From contig CAJUFB010000001.1 in the NCBI GenBank assembly GCA_910585805.1, positions 95,050-159,049 of the forward strand: a stretch of 64,000 bases of DNA. The letters run 5' to 3'. This document shows positions 26,265 to 35,303 of this stretch, piece by piece. Below the pieces are notes generated by a model. That model had not been told where the DNA came from. It worked only from the letters and a program-made list of their open reading frames with translations, and did no database searches. Source of the DNA: an uncultured Acetatifactor sp. (lineage in GTDB: Bacteria; Bacillota; Clostridia; Lachnospirales; Lachnospiraceae). Both the position numbers and the translations under genes were made by a program. Position 1 is the first letter of the stretch. Each line of letters starts with the position of its first letter.

Positions 26265-26466
26265 AAGACTTTCTCCTCTCCTGCTTCGGTTATCTCAAAC
26301 GATATACCTTATTGTACGGAAAAAATCTTAGGAATTTATGATGATGTTTTTACACCTTTCTTAACAACGTCTTAGAAGAATATGAAAGCCCACACCTTCT
26401 CAGCTCAGAAAACCGCCACATCAGGCTGCCGTTTACAGTCTAAATCCGTCTGCTGCACTGTTTCTC

Positions 26467-29049
26467 TCAGTCTTTTACAACTGCCGTCAGCGCCCCGTCC
26501 TTCACCGCTATCTGCACCGTATCTCCCGATTCCACGCTGTCGGACAGGATCAGCTTCGCGGTCAGCGTCTCCACATACTTCTGGATATACCGCTTCAGGG
26601 GACGGGCGCCGTAAACCGGATCATAGGCATTCTCCACGATAAAGCCCATGGCTTCCTCTGTCAGCTCCAGATTCAGGTTCCTGTCTTCCAGACGCCTGTT
26701 CAGGTCCGCAATAATCAGGTTCACGATACCGCCGATATTCTCCTTCGTCAACGGCCTGAACAGAATCGTTTCGTCCAGCCTGTTCAGGAACTCCGGCCTG
26801 AAATGACCGCGCAGGTCATTCATCACCCGCTCTTCCGCTTCCGGCTCAATCTGTCCGTCCGGGCGGATGCCCTCCAGCAAGAATCCTGCGCCGATGTTGG
26901 AAGTCATTATTAAAATCGTATTCTTGAAATCCACCGTCCTGCCCTGAGAGTCCGTAATCCGCCCGTCATCCAGCACCTGCAGCAGCACATTGAACACGTC
27001 CGGATGCGCCTTCTCTATCTCGTCAAAGAGCACCACGCTGTAAGGTTTTCTCCTGACGGCTTCCGTCAGCTGGCCGCCCTCCTCGTATCCCACATATCCG
27101 GGAGGAGCTCCGATAAGCCTGGATACGGAGTACTTCTCCATATATTCGCTCATGTCGATGCGGACCATGTTGTTCTCGTCGTCAAAGAGCGCCGCTGCCA
27201 GGGATTTCGCCAGTTCCGTCTTGCCCACGCCGGTAGGCCCCAGAAACAAGAAAGAACCGATGGGCTTGGTAGGGTCCTTGATGCCTGCCTTGGAACGGAT
27301 GATGGCTTCCGTCACCTTGGTAACTCCCTCGTCCTGCCCGATGACTCTCCGGTGCAGTTCCTCATCCAGATGCAGCGTCTTATTCCGCTCGCTCTCCGTC
27401 AGCTTCGCCACAGGGATTCCCGTCCAACGGGAAATAATCCTGGCAATCTCCTCGTCGGAAACCTTTTCATGCACAAGGGACAGGTCCGTGGCACCCGCCT
27501 GTTCCTCCTGCTCCAGCTGTTTTTTCAGGGATGGCAGAGTGCCGTAGCTCAATTCCGCAGCCTTTTCCAGATTCCCTTCCATCTGGGCAACCTGGATTTC
27601 GCTGTTCACGGCGTCAATCTGTTCACGCAATTTGGATAATTTATCCACGGAAGCCTTCTCGTTGTCCCACTGCGCCTTTCGGGATGCGAAGACCTCCTTC
27701 TGCTCCGCAAGCTCCCTCTGCAGGTTTTCCAGCCGCTCAAGGCTCAGCTTGTCGTCCTCCTTTTTCAGGGCGGCTTCTTCTATCTCCATCTGCATAATCT
27801 TCCGCTGCAGTTCGTCCAGTTCCGCAGGCATGCTGTCCAGTTCCGTCTTGATCAGGGCGCAGGCCTCGTCCACCAGATCTATGGCCTTATCCGGCAGAAA
27901 TCTGTCGGAGATATACCGGTTGGAAAGCACCGCCGCGCTGACCAGGGCATTGTCCATAATCTTCACGCCGTGGTACACCTCGTAGCGCTCCTTGATACCC
28001 CGCAGAATGGATATGGTATCTTCCACACCGGGCTCCTCCACCATCACAGGCTGGAACCGTCTCTCCAGCGCGGCGTCCTTCTCGATATACTGCCTGTATT
28101 CGTCCAGGGTGGTGGCGCCGATGCAGTGCAGCTCCCCTCTGGCAAGCATGGGCTTGAGCATGTTTCCGGCATCCAACGCGCCGTCCGTCTTGCCTGCTCC
28201 CACGATGGTATGCAGCTCGTCTATAAAGAGGATAATCTGGCCGTCGCTGTTCTTCACATCCTCCAGCACCGCTTTCAGACGCTCCTCAAATTCTCCCCGG
28301 TACTTTGCGCCGGCCACCAGCGCGCCCATATCCAGGGCAAATATTTTCTTGTCCTTCAGCCCCTGTGGTACGTCTCCTCTGACAATCCGCTGTGCCAGCC
28401 CTTCCACTACCGCAGTCTTACCCACGCCGGGCTCGCCGATGAGAACCGGATTGTTTTTCGTTTTCCTGGAAAGGATACGGATGACGTTTCTGATCTCGGT
28501 ATCCCTGCCGATGACAGGGTCCAGTTTCTGATTTCTGGCCTTCTCCACCAGTTCCTGGCCGTATTTCTCCAGGGTGTCATAGGTTGCCTCCGGGTTGTCG
28601 CTGGTCACTCTCTGGTTGCCCCGGACCGTGGACAGCGCCTGGAGAAACCGCTCCCTGGTAATGCCGTACTCCTTCCATATCTGCGCTATTTCCCGATTGG
28701 GGTGCTTTAACATGGAAAGGAAGAGATGCTCCACCGATACATATTCGTCTCCCAGCTGCCTGGCCTCGTCCTCCGCGCTGATCAGAACCTTGTTCAGATC
28801 AGCCCCTACGTAGACCTTTCCGCCCTGGACCTTGGTGCGTTTGGCGAGCGCCTGTTCCACACGGCTGACAAAATGCTCCTTCTGAATCTCCATCTTCTCT
28901 ATCAGCTTCAGAATCAGGCTGTCTTCCACTGTAAGCAGACTGTATAAGAGATGCTCCTGTTCTATCTCCTGATTGCCGTATTCATAGGCAAGCTTCTCGC
29001 TGCCTTCCACGGCCTGCATGGATTTCTGTGTAAACTTCTGTATGTTCAT
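26467..29049 (-). CDS. clpB: ATP-dependent chaperone ClpB
   Basis: 860 residues from ATG 29047-29049 (MNIQKFTQKSMQAV), six bases after AGGAGG. The N domain is followed by the first AAA+ module with Walker A GEPGVGKT and Walker B FIDELHT, then the M-domain coiled coil (about 400-520; LQRELAEQKEVFASRKAQW). The second AAA+ module has GPTGVGKTEL and LFDEIEKAHPDV, and the C-terminus has YGARPLKRYIQ. The M domain distinguishes ClpB from ClpA/ClpC. It disaggregates proteins together with DnaK. A likely sigma-A promoter lies at 29141-29168; I see no clear CIRCE or CtsR box. Confidence 0.96.
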   Translation of the reverse strand: MNIQKFTQKSMQAVEGSEKLAYEYGNQEIEQEHLLYSLLTVEDSLILKLIEKMEIQKEHFVSRVEQALAKRTKVQGGKVYVGADLNKVLISAEDEARQLGDEYVSVEHLFLSMLKHPNREIAQIWKEYGITRERFLQALSTVRGNQRVTSDNPEATYDTLEKYGQELVEKARNQKLDPVIGRDTEIRNVIRILSRKTKNNPVLIGEPGVGKTAVVEGLAQRIVRGDVPQGLKDKKIFALDMGALVAGAKYRGEFEERLKAVLEDVKNSDGQIILFIDELHTIVGAGKTDGALDAGNMLKPMLARGELHCIGATTLDEYRQYIEKDAALERRFQPVMVEEPGVEDTISILRGIKERYEVYHGVKIMDNALVSAAVLSNRYISDRFLPDKAIDLVDEACALIKTELDSMPAELDELQRKIMQMEIEEAALKKEDDKLSLERLENLQRELAEQKEVFASRKAQWDNEKASVDKLSKLREQIDAVNSEIQVAQMEGNLEKAAELSYGTLPSLKKQLEQEEQAGATDLSLVHEKVSDEEIARIISRWTGIPVAKLTESERNKTLHLDEELHRRVIGQDEGVTKVTEAIIRSKAGIKDPTKPIGSFLFLGPTGVGKTELAKSLAAALFDDENNMVRIDMSEYMEKYSVSRLIGAPPGYVGYEEGGQLTEAVRRKPYSVVLFDEIEKAHPDVFNVLLQVLDDGRITDSQGRTVDFKNTILIMTSNIGAGFLLEGIRPDGQIEPEAEERVMNDLRGHFRPEFLNRLDETILFRPLTKENIGGIVNLIIADLNRRLEDRNLNLELTEEAMGFIVENAYDPVYGARPLKRYIQKYVETLTAKLILSDSVESGDTVQIAVKDGALTAVVKD

Positions 29050-29140
29050 AGGATACCTCCTTGTTATATTATGCTCTCGCGGGTACAGATTCAGATAACC
29101 CCTCAGGCTGACCCGTCTTTCCTTCGTTTGTTCTATAACT

Positions 29141-29168
29141 AATATAACATATTTTGTATGGAAATCAA
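29141..29168 (-). promoter_or_regulatory. Probable clpB promoter
   Basis: On the minus strand TTGATT (29163-29168), 16 bases, TATATT (29141-29146), leaving a leader of about 85 bases. Confidence 0.45.
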
Positions 29169-29306
29169 TAAACAAAATATAAACATTCTATCAAAGAACA
29201 ATGAAACATATCCGCCTGATAACGTATTTCATCATCCGGAGCCATCACATTAGCCGGACCTTTACCTTCTTCTATTCCTCCTGCCGGTAATTTCCGCCGC
29301 ATATTA

Positions 29307-29340
29307 TTTCAGGCAGAACATAAAAATGCTCTGCCCGAAA
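29307..29340 (-). terminator. Hairpin after the MotB-like gene
   Basis: On the minus strand TTTCGGGCAGA pairs with TCTGCCTGAAA around an AT-rich loop. It is weakly followed by AATAAT, so termination is likely but not certain. It lies in the 330-base gap 29050-29379 between the OmpA/MotB-like gene and clpB. Confidence 0.5.
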
Positions 29341-29379
29341 TTTTCACTTATTTCTTTCAACTGCGAAACGACATTGCCG

Positions 29380-30327
29380 TCACTGATTCAGCACCTGCGA
29401 AATCTTCTCGATCATCTCGTCTTCCTTCAGCCGGAATTTGATCTCCACCCGCCGGGAGGCTTCCATATCAATTTCGTCAGTGACTCTTCCGAAGGCATCT
29501 TTCACATAGATGGGATTGCTGTAAGAGCGGCCGTTCACGGTAAGCATACCCTTAAGCTGCTCTATTTCGTCCTCCGTCAAACCGTTTCGTGAATCCAGGC
29601 AGAACTTCGCCACGGAATAGGCCCGTCCATGGGACAATTCCATATTCATCTCATAGCTGCCGTCTGTGTCGGTATGCCCTTCTATGATGATCTCCGCAAT
29701 GTAATCCCGGAAATTATCCTGCAGCAGCACATCCAGGTACATGGGAATGATGGTCCGCAGCGTGCTCTGACTGGCTGCGGACAAAGCCGCGCTGCCGTAG
29801 GGAAAGAGCACATCGGAGGAAAAGGTGATGGAACCTGTCTGGGCGTCCACGCTCATGGTGGAATTGTTAAAGGCGCTCTGCAGAGCACCGATAATATCCG
29901 TCCTAATCCCCACGATATTCTCCAGCTCCTGTTTGGTGGATGTCAGTTCGTTCCTGGCATTCTCGATCTCCAGGTACGCCTTATTCAGTTCGTCCTGGGT
30001 CAGCGCCGCATTTGCGTAAGCCTGCTGCAGCTCCGCCAGGGAGCTTTCCAGCTCTCTGTTGGATTCCTCGATGGCTGCCCTGTATTCCTCCAGATCCGCC
30101 CTTGCGTCCTCCAGGTCTTTCCTGGCATCCTCCAGTTCCTGCCTGGCCACCCCGAGACTGTTCTGGGACTGCTCCAGATCCACTGTCTTCTGTTTATAAA
30201 TGGCAAGGGTAATGGCAATAATCAGCACAAAAATCAGCAGCAGGGCCGCCATCATATCCGAGTAGGACTGCCAGTAACTGTGCTCTCCGAATGCCTCCCT
30301 GTTTCTTCTCTTAAGTTTTGTTCTCAT
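29380..30327 (-). CDS. MotB/OmpA-like stator subunit (ZorB-like)
   Basis: 315 residues. A basic N-terminus, then SYSDMMAALLLIFVLIIAITLAIY: a single membrane helix with Asp24 at the place of the proton-carrying aspartate of MotB. A coiled coil spans about 50-140 (ARQELEDARKDLEDARADLEEY), followed by an OmpA-like peptidoglycan-binding domain with IIIEGHTDTDGS and NMELSHGRAYSV. The gene overlaps the MotA-like gene by 17 bases, indicating coupling. The pair resembles both flagellar-type stators and ZorA/ZorB of the Zorya antiphage system. No flagellar genes and no ZorC, ZorD or ZorE are adjacent, so its role is open. Confidence 0.82.
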   Translation of the reverse strand: MRTKLKRRNREAFGEHSYWQSYSDMMAALLLIFVLIIAITLAIYKQKTVDLEQSQNSLGVARQELEDARKDLEDARADLEEYRAAIEESNRELESSLAELQQAYANAALTQDELNKAYLEIENARNELTSTKQELENIVGIRTDIIGALQSAFNNSTMSVDAQTGSITFSSDVLFPYGSAALSAASQSTLRTIIPMYLDVLLQDNFRDYIAEIIIEGHTDTDGSYEMNMELSHGRAYSVAKFCLDSRNGLTEDEIEQLKGMLTVNGRSYSNPIYVKDAFGRVTDEIDMEASRRVEIKFRLKEDEMIEKISQVLNQ

Positions 30328-31459
30328 AGATACCCCTCATCTGCTCAAAGGTATGAAGCCGGGCGCTCACGTCGCGGCTGATTTCTTCGCAGGACGAAAC
30401 AAGCTCCTGGCGCTGGTTTTTCAGCTCTTCCGCGAACATTTCCTGACGCTCCATCATATGGCTCATGGTCTCCTGCAGGCTGCGGCCGGACTCAGACAAG
30501 GTATTTACCGCATCCAGCAGAACCCTGTTGCTCTCCGCATTGGCTGTCTGGGACTGGGCTGCCAGTTTCAGGGTGGTACCCAATTCTTTGAATTCCGTAT
30601 TCATGGCGGACTGCAGCTGCTCCACGAACGCCCGGGACATCTGCTCCAGGCTTTTCACCTGCTCCCGGGAGTCCCCTTTCGCCAGTTCCAGAATCTGCTT
30701 CATATAATCCGCCAGATTTGCCTGATACACCAGCATGGCAGCCGCATTCGCATCGCTGCTTCCATTTGGCGGCATGGCACACTGCCGGAAAACGCTTAAG
30801 AAGTAATCCAGCTTCTCATAGGCATCGGCCATAATGCTGCGGTATACGAAATTAAATATCAGAGAAAATATAATACCGTACACCGAGGTATGGAACGCCA
30901 CCTTCATGCCGGACAGTAACGGCCCCACATTATCGGAAATGGTATAGATATCATCCCCGCTGAACGAACCCAGCCCCAGGGACAGACCGATAAAGGTACC
31001 CAGTATCCCCAGTCCCGTCATGGTCCCGGAAATGCCGGAATTGTAATAATTGCGTCCAACTTTCTCCAGAAGTTCCTCGTTGATAAAGTCCTCGATCTCG
31101 CAGGAGTTCCTGCTCTTCACCCGGGCGCGGAACTTGGCAAAGGCTTCCTTCAAATTCTTCTCCTCGAAAAAACCCTTGTGATCCTGGAGGGAGGGCCAGA
31201 CATTCTTATTTCCGGCCTCCTTGTATCCCGCCAGCAGATCACCCGACGCATCCTCCAGCTCATCCGTGAGGCGGTTCAGCCTTAAGAAACTGGCGATGGA
31301 AATGATGAACAGGACTCCTATGATGCCCAGGAATATGCCGTTGATCATCAGATTGCTGACCGAGGCCACATTCCCGGTAAATACACCGTTGACATACAAC
31401 ACAAACGCCACCATGACGAAATAGGCGACTAACAGGATATAATATAATCTGCTTTTCAT
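30311..31459 (-). CDS. MotA/TolQ/ExbB proton-channel family protein (ZorA-like)
   Basis: 382 residues. Two N-terminal membrane helices (about 5-25 and 36-57), a cytoplasmic segment, then the MotA/ExbB core with SGTMTGLGILGTFIGLSLGL (about 144-163) and SGMKVAFHTSVYGIIFSLIF (about 183-202). The C-terminal 150 residues form a helical tail (QVKSLEQMSRAFVEQLQSA, then MMERQEMFAEELKNQRQEL), longer than in MotA and reminiscent of the ZorA tail. A GAGAGGAAC ribosome site precedes the ATG. It lies 85 bases after copA and overlaps the MotB-like gene. Together they should form a 5:2 ion-driven complex; what it drives is unknown. Confidence 0.82.
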   Translation of the reverse strand: MKSRLYYILLVAYFVMVAFVLYVNGVFTGNVASVSNLMINGIFLGIIGVLFIISIASFLRLNRLTDELEDASGDLLAGYKEAGNKNVWPSLQDHKGFFEEKNLKEAFAKFRARVKSRNSCEIEDFINEELLEKVGRNYYNSGISGTMTGLGILGTFIGLSLGLGSFSGDDIYTISDNVGPLLSGMKVAFHTSVYGIIFSLIFNFVYRSIMADAYEKLDYFLSVFRQCAMPPNGSSDANAAAMLVYQANLADYMKQILELAKGDSREQVKSLEQMSRAFVEQLQSAMNTEFKELGTTLKLAAQSQTANAESNRVLLDAVNTLSESGRSLQETMSHMMERQEMFAEELKNQRQELVSSCEEISRDVSARLHTFEQMRGIYENKT

Positions 31460-31544
31460 TTGTTCCTCTCATTTCTTCCCGGAATATATACTCACGCAGA
31501 CAAACATTGCCGGCATATACCCAATCACTGACTCCGTCAGTCCA

Positions 31545-34500
31545 TTATTTCACCGAAATCCCCCTCACCTCATAGCCGGCATCCGCAACAGCTGCCGTCA
31601 GCACTTCATCCGGGACTTCCGCCCCCATATCCACAGAAGCAGTCTTCTCTTCCAGACTCATGGCAACGCTGCTTACGCCTTCCACAGCCTCCAGCGCCTT
31701 CTGTACCCTGCCTGTGCAGTGCCCGCACATCATTCCCTCAATTGTCATTACTTTTGTCATAATCTTCTTCCTTTCCGCAGGCTCTTCCGCTCTGCCTTTT
31801 CCATTTTCCGATCCGTTCACTGCCTTATTCATATCATCTGCGGCAGCACGGTTCCCTGAAATCCCTTTCTCTTCAGGGTCATCCTGTATCCACGCAGTAC
31901 CCGGAATCCCCATGCCCTGCGCTGACGTCTGCTGCAATGTGCTTCCGCACGACTCCCCTGATGCCTGCTGCGGTGTGCTTCCGCATGACTCCTCCGATGT
32001 CTGCTGCGATGTGCTTCCGCATGACTCCTCCGACGTCTGCTGCAATATGCTTCCGCATGACTCCCCTGACGTCTGCTGCAGCGGCATTCTGTCCCGCTCC
32101 TCTGACGCCCCGGCAGGTTTCCTCCCGGTCCGGAATCCGCTCTTAAATCCCTTAAGCCTCAGGGCATTGCCCACAACGAAGACACTGCTCAGACTCATTG
32201 CGGCAGCTCCGAACATGGGATTCAATTTAATTCCAAATATAGGATACCACACTCCGGCCGCTAATGGAATACCTATTGCGTTATAAAAAAACGCCCAGAA
32301 CAAATTTTGCTTGATATTGCGGATAACCATGCGGCTTAGCCGTACTGCCGTAACGGCATCACGGAGATCGCTCTTCATCAGAATAATATCCGCGCTCTCC
32401 ATGGCCACATCCGTCCCGGCGCCGATGGCCATGCCCACATCGGCGGCGGCAAGGGCAGGCGCATCATTAATTCCGTCACCGATCATGGCCACTTTATGCC
32501 CCTCGGCCTTCAGCCCGCTGACCTTCTTCTCCTTATCCTGGGGCAGAACTTCCGCCACCACTTCCTCAATATCCAGACGCTTTCTCACGGCCTCCGCCGT
32601 CCTTCTGTTATCCCCTGTGAGCATCACCACATGAATGCCCATCTCCTTAAATTTGCGGATGGCTTCCCTGGAAGTATCCTTTATTTCATCCGCCACGCCG
32701 ATAATGCCTAAGAACCGTCCTTCCTCCGCCATCAGAAGCGGCGTCATGCCCTCGTCCGCAAGGGCCGCAATCCCCTGCTGCACCACAGCGTCTGTCACGA
32801 TTCCCTTTTCTTCCAGATAAGCCTGGTTGCCCACAAAATACCTGGAGCCGGATTTCGCCCCTGCATCCCGGCGGCCAGGCACGGCAGTCCGGGTTCCCGT
32901 TGAAATGTCCGGGCTTCCCTGGCTGGCTTCCCCACGCGTATCAGCGCTTCCCGCATAAGCGCCGCCATTTCCGCTTCGGTTCCCGGGCGCTTTCCCCGCA
33001 GATACTCCCTCCGGAGAAAGACTCGCCACGGACACCGGTCCGTCACTCTCCGGTACCATAAGCTGCGGCGTGATGTCCTCCGCCAGCACACCTTCCACAC
33101 CCCTGCCGAAAACCGCCTTAAAATCCCTGACCTCCGGGACATGCAGCTTCATGGATGCGGCATGTTCCACCACAGCCTCCGCCAGGGGATGTTCGCTCTT
33201 CTTCTCCAGCGCCGCCGCAATCTGCACAAAGGTATTGACAGACATATCCTGCACACAGACACTTACCTCCATGCATTTCAGCCTGCCCGCCGTGATGGTT
33301 CCTGTCTTATCCATGACTACGGTGTCCACTTCGCGGGCCTGCTGAAGCGCCTCGCCGGATTTGATCAGGATGCCGTGCCCCGCCCCCACGCCGGTGCCCA
33401 CCATAATCGCCACAGGCGTTGCCAGCCCCAGGGCGCAGGGACAGGATATCACCAGCACCGCAATCGCCGTGGAAATGGCAAATTCCGCTCCCGCTCCCGC
33501 CAGAAGCCACACTGCCAGCGTGACCAGCGCGATACAGATGACTACAGGGACGAATACACCCGCTACTTTATCCGCAAGCTGGGCAATGGGAGCCTTGCTC
33601 GCGCTGGCTTCCTCCACAAGGCGGATGATCTGGGACAGCGTGGTATCCTCCCCTACCCTGTCGGCCCTGCATTTTAAGAACCCCGCCTTGTTCACGGTGG
33701 CGGATACCACCCTGTCGCCCGCCTGCTTCTCCACAGGCACGCTCTCTCCCGTGATGGCGGCTTCGTCCACGCTGGAAGACCCCTCCACCACGGTTCCGTC
33801 CGCAGGCACCAGGCTTCCCGGCTTTACCAGGAAAATATCCCCGGCACGAAGCTCCTCGGTGGGAACCTCCACCTCCCTGCCGTCCTCCTCCAGCAATATG
33901 GCGGTCTTCGGAGACAGGTCCATCAGCTTCGTAATCGCTTCGCTGGTCCTGCCCTTGGAACGGCTCTCCAGATACTTTCCCACCGTAATCAGAGTCAGTA
34001 TCATGCCCGCAGACTCAAAATACAGGTCATGGGAATACTGCTCCACCACCGCCATATCCCCGTGCCCCAGCCCGAAGCTGATACGATACATGGCAAAAAT
34101 ACCATACACGATTGCCGCGGAAGCACCCAGAGCTATCAGACTGTCCATGTTGGGACTGAGATGCCGCAGAGTCTTAAATCCCACGGAAAAAAACTTCCGG
34201 TTCATGTACACGATGGGCAGCAACAGAAGAAGCTGCGTCATGGCAAAGGTCATTGCATTCTCATTTCCATGGAAATATCGATGTATAAAGCCCGGAATCG
34301 GAATCCCGAACCATTCATTGTACATATGGTACATGGCCACATACATCAGCGGCAGGAGAAACGCAATGGAGATGCAAAGCCTCCATTTCATGGCCCTGGC
34401 TTCCTCCTGCGCTTTCTTCTGTACGCTTCCTCTGTCCGAACCGGAACCGGCTGCCCCTGTCAGACTGCAGGACCGGGAACCGGATTCCGCCCCGCTGCCG

Positions 34501-34730
34501 CCCTTCCCAGGGGCGCCGCCACTGAGCAGGGACGCGCCGTACCCTGCTTTCTCCACCGCTGCCACGATTTCCTCCACACCTGCCTTTTCCTCGTCGCTGC
34601 TGACTTCCATGGTCTCCGTCAGCAGATTCACGGAAACCGTTTCCACACCTTCCAGTTTTCCCACCGCTTTTTCCACATGGGAAGAACATGCGGAACAGGT
34701 CATTCCTGATATGTGATACCGTTTCTTCAT
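31545..34730 (-). CDS. copA: Copper-exporting P1B-type ATPase with Cys-rich repeat insert
   Basis: 1061 residues, long for CopA (usually 750-850). The start is ATG 34728-34730 (MKKRYHISGMTCSAC). Order: N-terminal HMA domain with Cys12/Cys15, a Gly/Ser linker, membrane helices, CPC motif SCPCALGLATP (about 430), phosphorylation DKTGT (about 472), HP motif SEHPLAEAV (about 513), and a low-complexity insertion in the N domain (about 557-630). GDGINDAPALA follows (about 752). After the last membrane helices comes a 12-residue Cys repeat (about 883-935, QQTSEESCGST), then a C-terminal HMA domain with MCGHC. All catalytic residues are intact. It exports Cu(I) and is in an operon with csoR. The C-terminal HMA and repeated Cys are extra metal sites, by inference. 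Confidence 0.93.
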   Translation of the reverse strand: MKKRYHISGMTCSACSSHVEKAVGKLEGVETVSVNLLTETMEVSSDEEKAGVEEIVAAVEKAGYGASLLSGGAPGKGGSGAESGSRSCSLTGAAGSGSDRGSVQKKAQEEARAMKWRLCISIAFLLPLMYVAMYHMYNEWFGIPIPGFIHRYFHGNENAMTFAMTQLLLLLPIVYMNRKFFSVGFKTLRHLSPNMDSLIALGASAAIVYGIFAMYRISFGLGHGDMAVVEQYSHDLYFESAGMILTLITVGKYLESRSKGRTSEAITKLMDLSPKTAILLEEDGREVEVPTEELRAGDIFLVKPGSLVPADGTVVEGSSSVDEAAITGESVPVEKQAGDRVVSATVNKAGFLKCRADRVGEDTTLSQIIRLVEEASASKAPIAQLADKVAGVFVPVVICIALVTLAVWLLAGAGAEFAISTAIAVLVISCPCALGLATPVAIMVGTGVGAGHGILIKSGEALQQAREVDTVVMDKTGTITAGRLKCMEVSVCVQDMSVNTFVQIAAALEKKSEHPLAEAVVEHAASMKLHVPEVRDFKAVFGRGVEGVLAEDITPQLMVPESDGPVSVASLSPEGVSAGKAPGNRSGNGGAYAGSADTRGEASQGSPDISTGTRTAVPGRRDAGAKSGSRYFVGNQAYLEEKGIVTDAVVQQGIAALADEGMTPLLMAEEGRFLGIIGVADEIKDTSREAIRKFKEMGIHVVMLTGDNRRTAEAVRKRLDIEEVVAEVLPQDKEKKVSGLKAEGHKVAMIGDGINDAPALAAADVGMAIGAGTDVAMESADIILMKSDLRDAVTAVRLSRMVIRNIKQNLFWAFFYNAIGIPLAAGVWYPIFGIKLNPMFGAAAMSLSSVFVVGNALRLKGFKSGFRTGRKPAGASEERDRMPLQQTSGESCGSILQQTSEESCGSTSQQTSEESCGSTPQQASGESCGSTLQQTSAQGMGIPGTAWIQDDPEEKGISGNRAAADDMNKAVNGSENGKGRAEEPAERKKIMTKVMTIEGMMCGHCTGRVQKALEAVEGVSSVAMSLEEKTASVDMGAEVPDEVLTAAVADAGYEVRGISVK
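31924..32080. repeat. 36-bp coding minisatellite in copA (4.4 copies)
   Basis: Units begin at 31924, 31960, 31996 and 32032, with a partial fifth to 32080. Each encodes one 12-residue segment (QQTSEESCGSTS-like) on the minus strand with one Cys per unit. Differences between units are few, so the array is probably recent and length-variable. Confidence 0.9.
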
Positions 34731-34770
34731 AATATAAAACTTCCTTTCCCGGCTTTTCATTTCAGCTTTT

Positions 34771-35112
34771 TCATTTCAGCTTTTTCACCAGCTCAATCGT
34801 TTCCTCTATCACTGACAGATTTCCTTTCATAACCTCTTCCACCACACAACTTTCCATATGTTCCTGCAGGAGCCGGTAAGCAAGAGACTGCAACGCGCTC
34901 TCAACTGCCGCTACCTGTATCAGGATATCCCCGCAGTACCGATTCTCATCCAGCATCTTACCTATGCCGTTTAACTGCCCCGTGATCCGGTTCAGGCGAT
35001 TCTTCAGCGCTTTCAGTTCCTCCTGTCCCCTTGGCGTGGCTTTCTGATGACAGCAGCAGGACTGTTCCTCTTCCGTCTTTTCAGATATGTTCTTTGTATT
35101 ATTTCCATCCAT
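34771..35112 (-). CDS. csoR: CsoR-type copper-sensing repressor
   Basis: 113 residues from ATG 35110-35112 (MDGNNTKNISEK); a longer open frame lacks a ribosome site and crosses the operator. After a Cys/His-rich N-terminus (QSCCCHQ) comes the CsoR/DUF156 core: LKNRLNRITGQLNGIGKMLDENRYCGDILIQVAAVESAL, then RLLQEHMESCVVEEV. The Cys in YCGD and the His and Cys in EHMESC match the Cu(I) ligands of CsoR. It should repress itself and copA until Cu(I) binds. The operator lies inside its promoter. Forty bases separate it from copA, containing a short direct duplication (TTTCAGCTTTTTCA). Confidence 0.93.
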   Translation of the reverse strand: MDGNNTKNISEKTEEEQSCCCHQKATPRGQEELKALKNRLNRITGQLNGIGKMLDENRYCGDILIQVAAVESALQSLAYRLLQEHMESCVVEEVMKGNLSVIEETIELVKKLK

Positions 35113-35178
35113 AATCTTTCTATCCTTTCCATATTTTCCTTGCCGGCTTTGCCTGATTCCGTTCCGGCTTTCAGCAAA

Positions 35179-35195
35179 ATACCCTGTGGGGGTAT
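35179..35195. promoter_or_regulatory. CsoR operator 1
   Basis: ATACCCTGTGGGGGTAT is a pseudo-palindromic CsoR box (TACCC and GGGTA half-sites). It is the exact reverse complement of operator 2 at 35214-35230 and lies just after the predicted transcription start. Confidence 0.75.
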
Positions 35196-35208
35196 CTTCT
35201 GTATCTAC

Positions 35209-35237
35209 AGAATATACCCCCACAGGGTATTTGTCAA
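35209..35237 (-). promoter_or_regulatory. csoR-copA promoter with operator 2 in the spacer
   Basis: On the minus strand TTGACA (35232-35237), 17 bases, TATTCT (35209-35214). Operator 2 (ATACCCCCACAGGGTAT, plus 35214-35230) fills nearly the whole spacer, so a bound CsoR would block polymerase. Confidence 0.8.
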
Positions 35238-35303
35238 GATGTTTTTATAAAGACCCCTGTTTCTATCAGATTTTCTTAGCCCTCCCGCGATCCGCTAAAG
35301 CGC

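Noticed and set aside
29050..29180. CIRCE or CtsR operator before clpB
   Set aside because: No sequence close enough to either consensus was found by eye.
29380..31459. Complete Zorya defence system
   Set aside because: Only ZorA/ZorB-like genes are present; no ZorC, ZorD or ZorE, helicase or nuclease gene adjoins them.
33361..34716. 451-codon plus-strand frame opposite copA
   Set aside because: Antisense shadow of a conserved P-type ATPase; Ser/Thr-rich translation without motifs.
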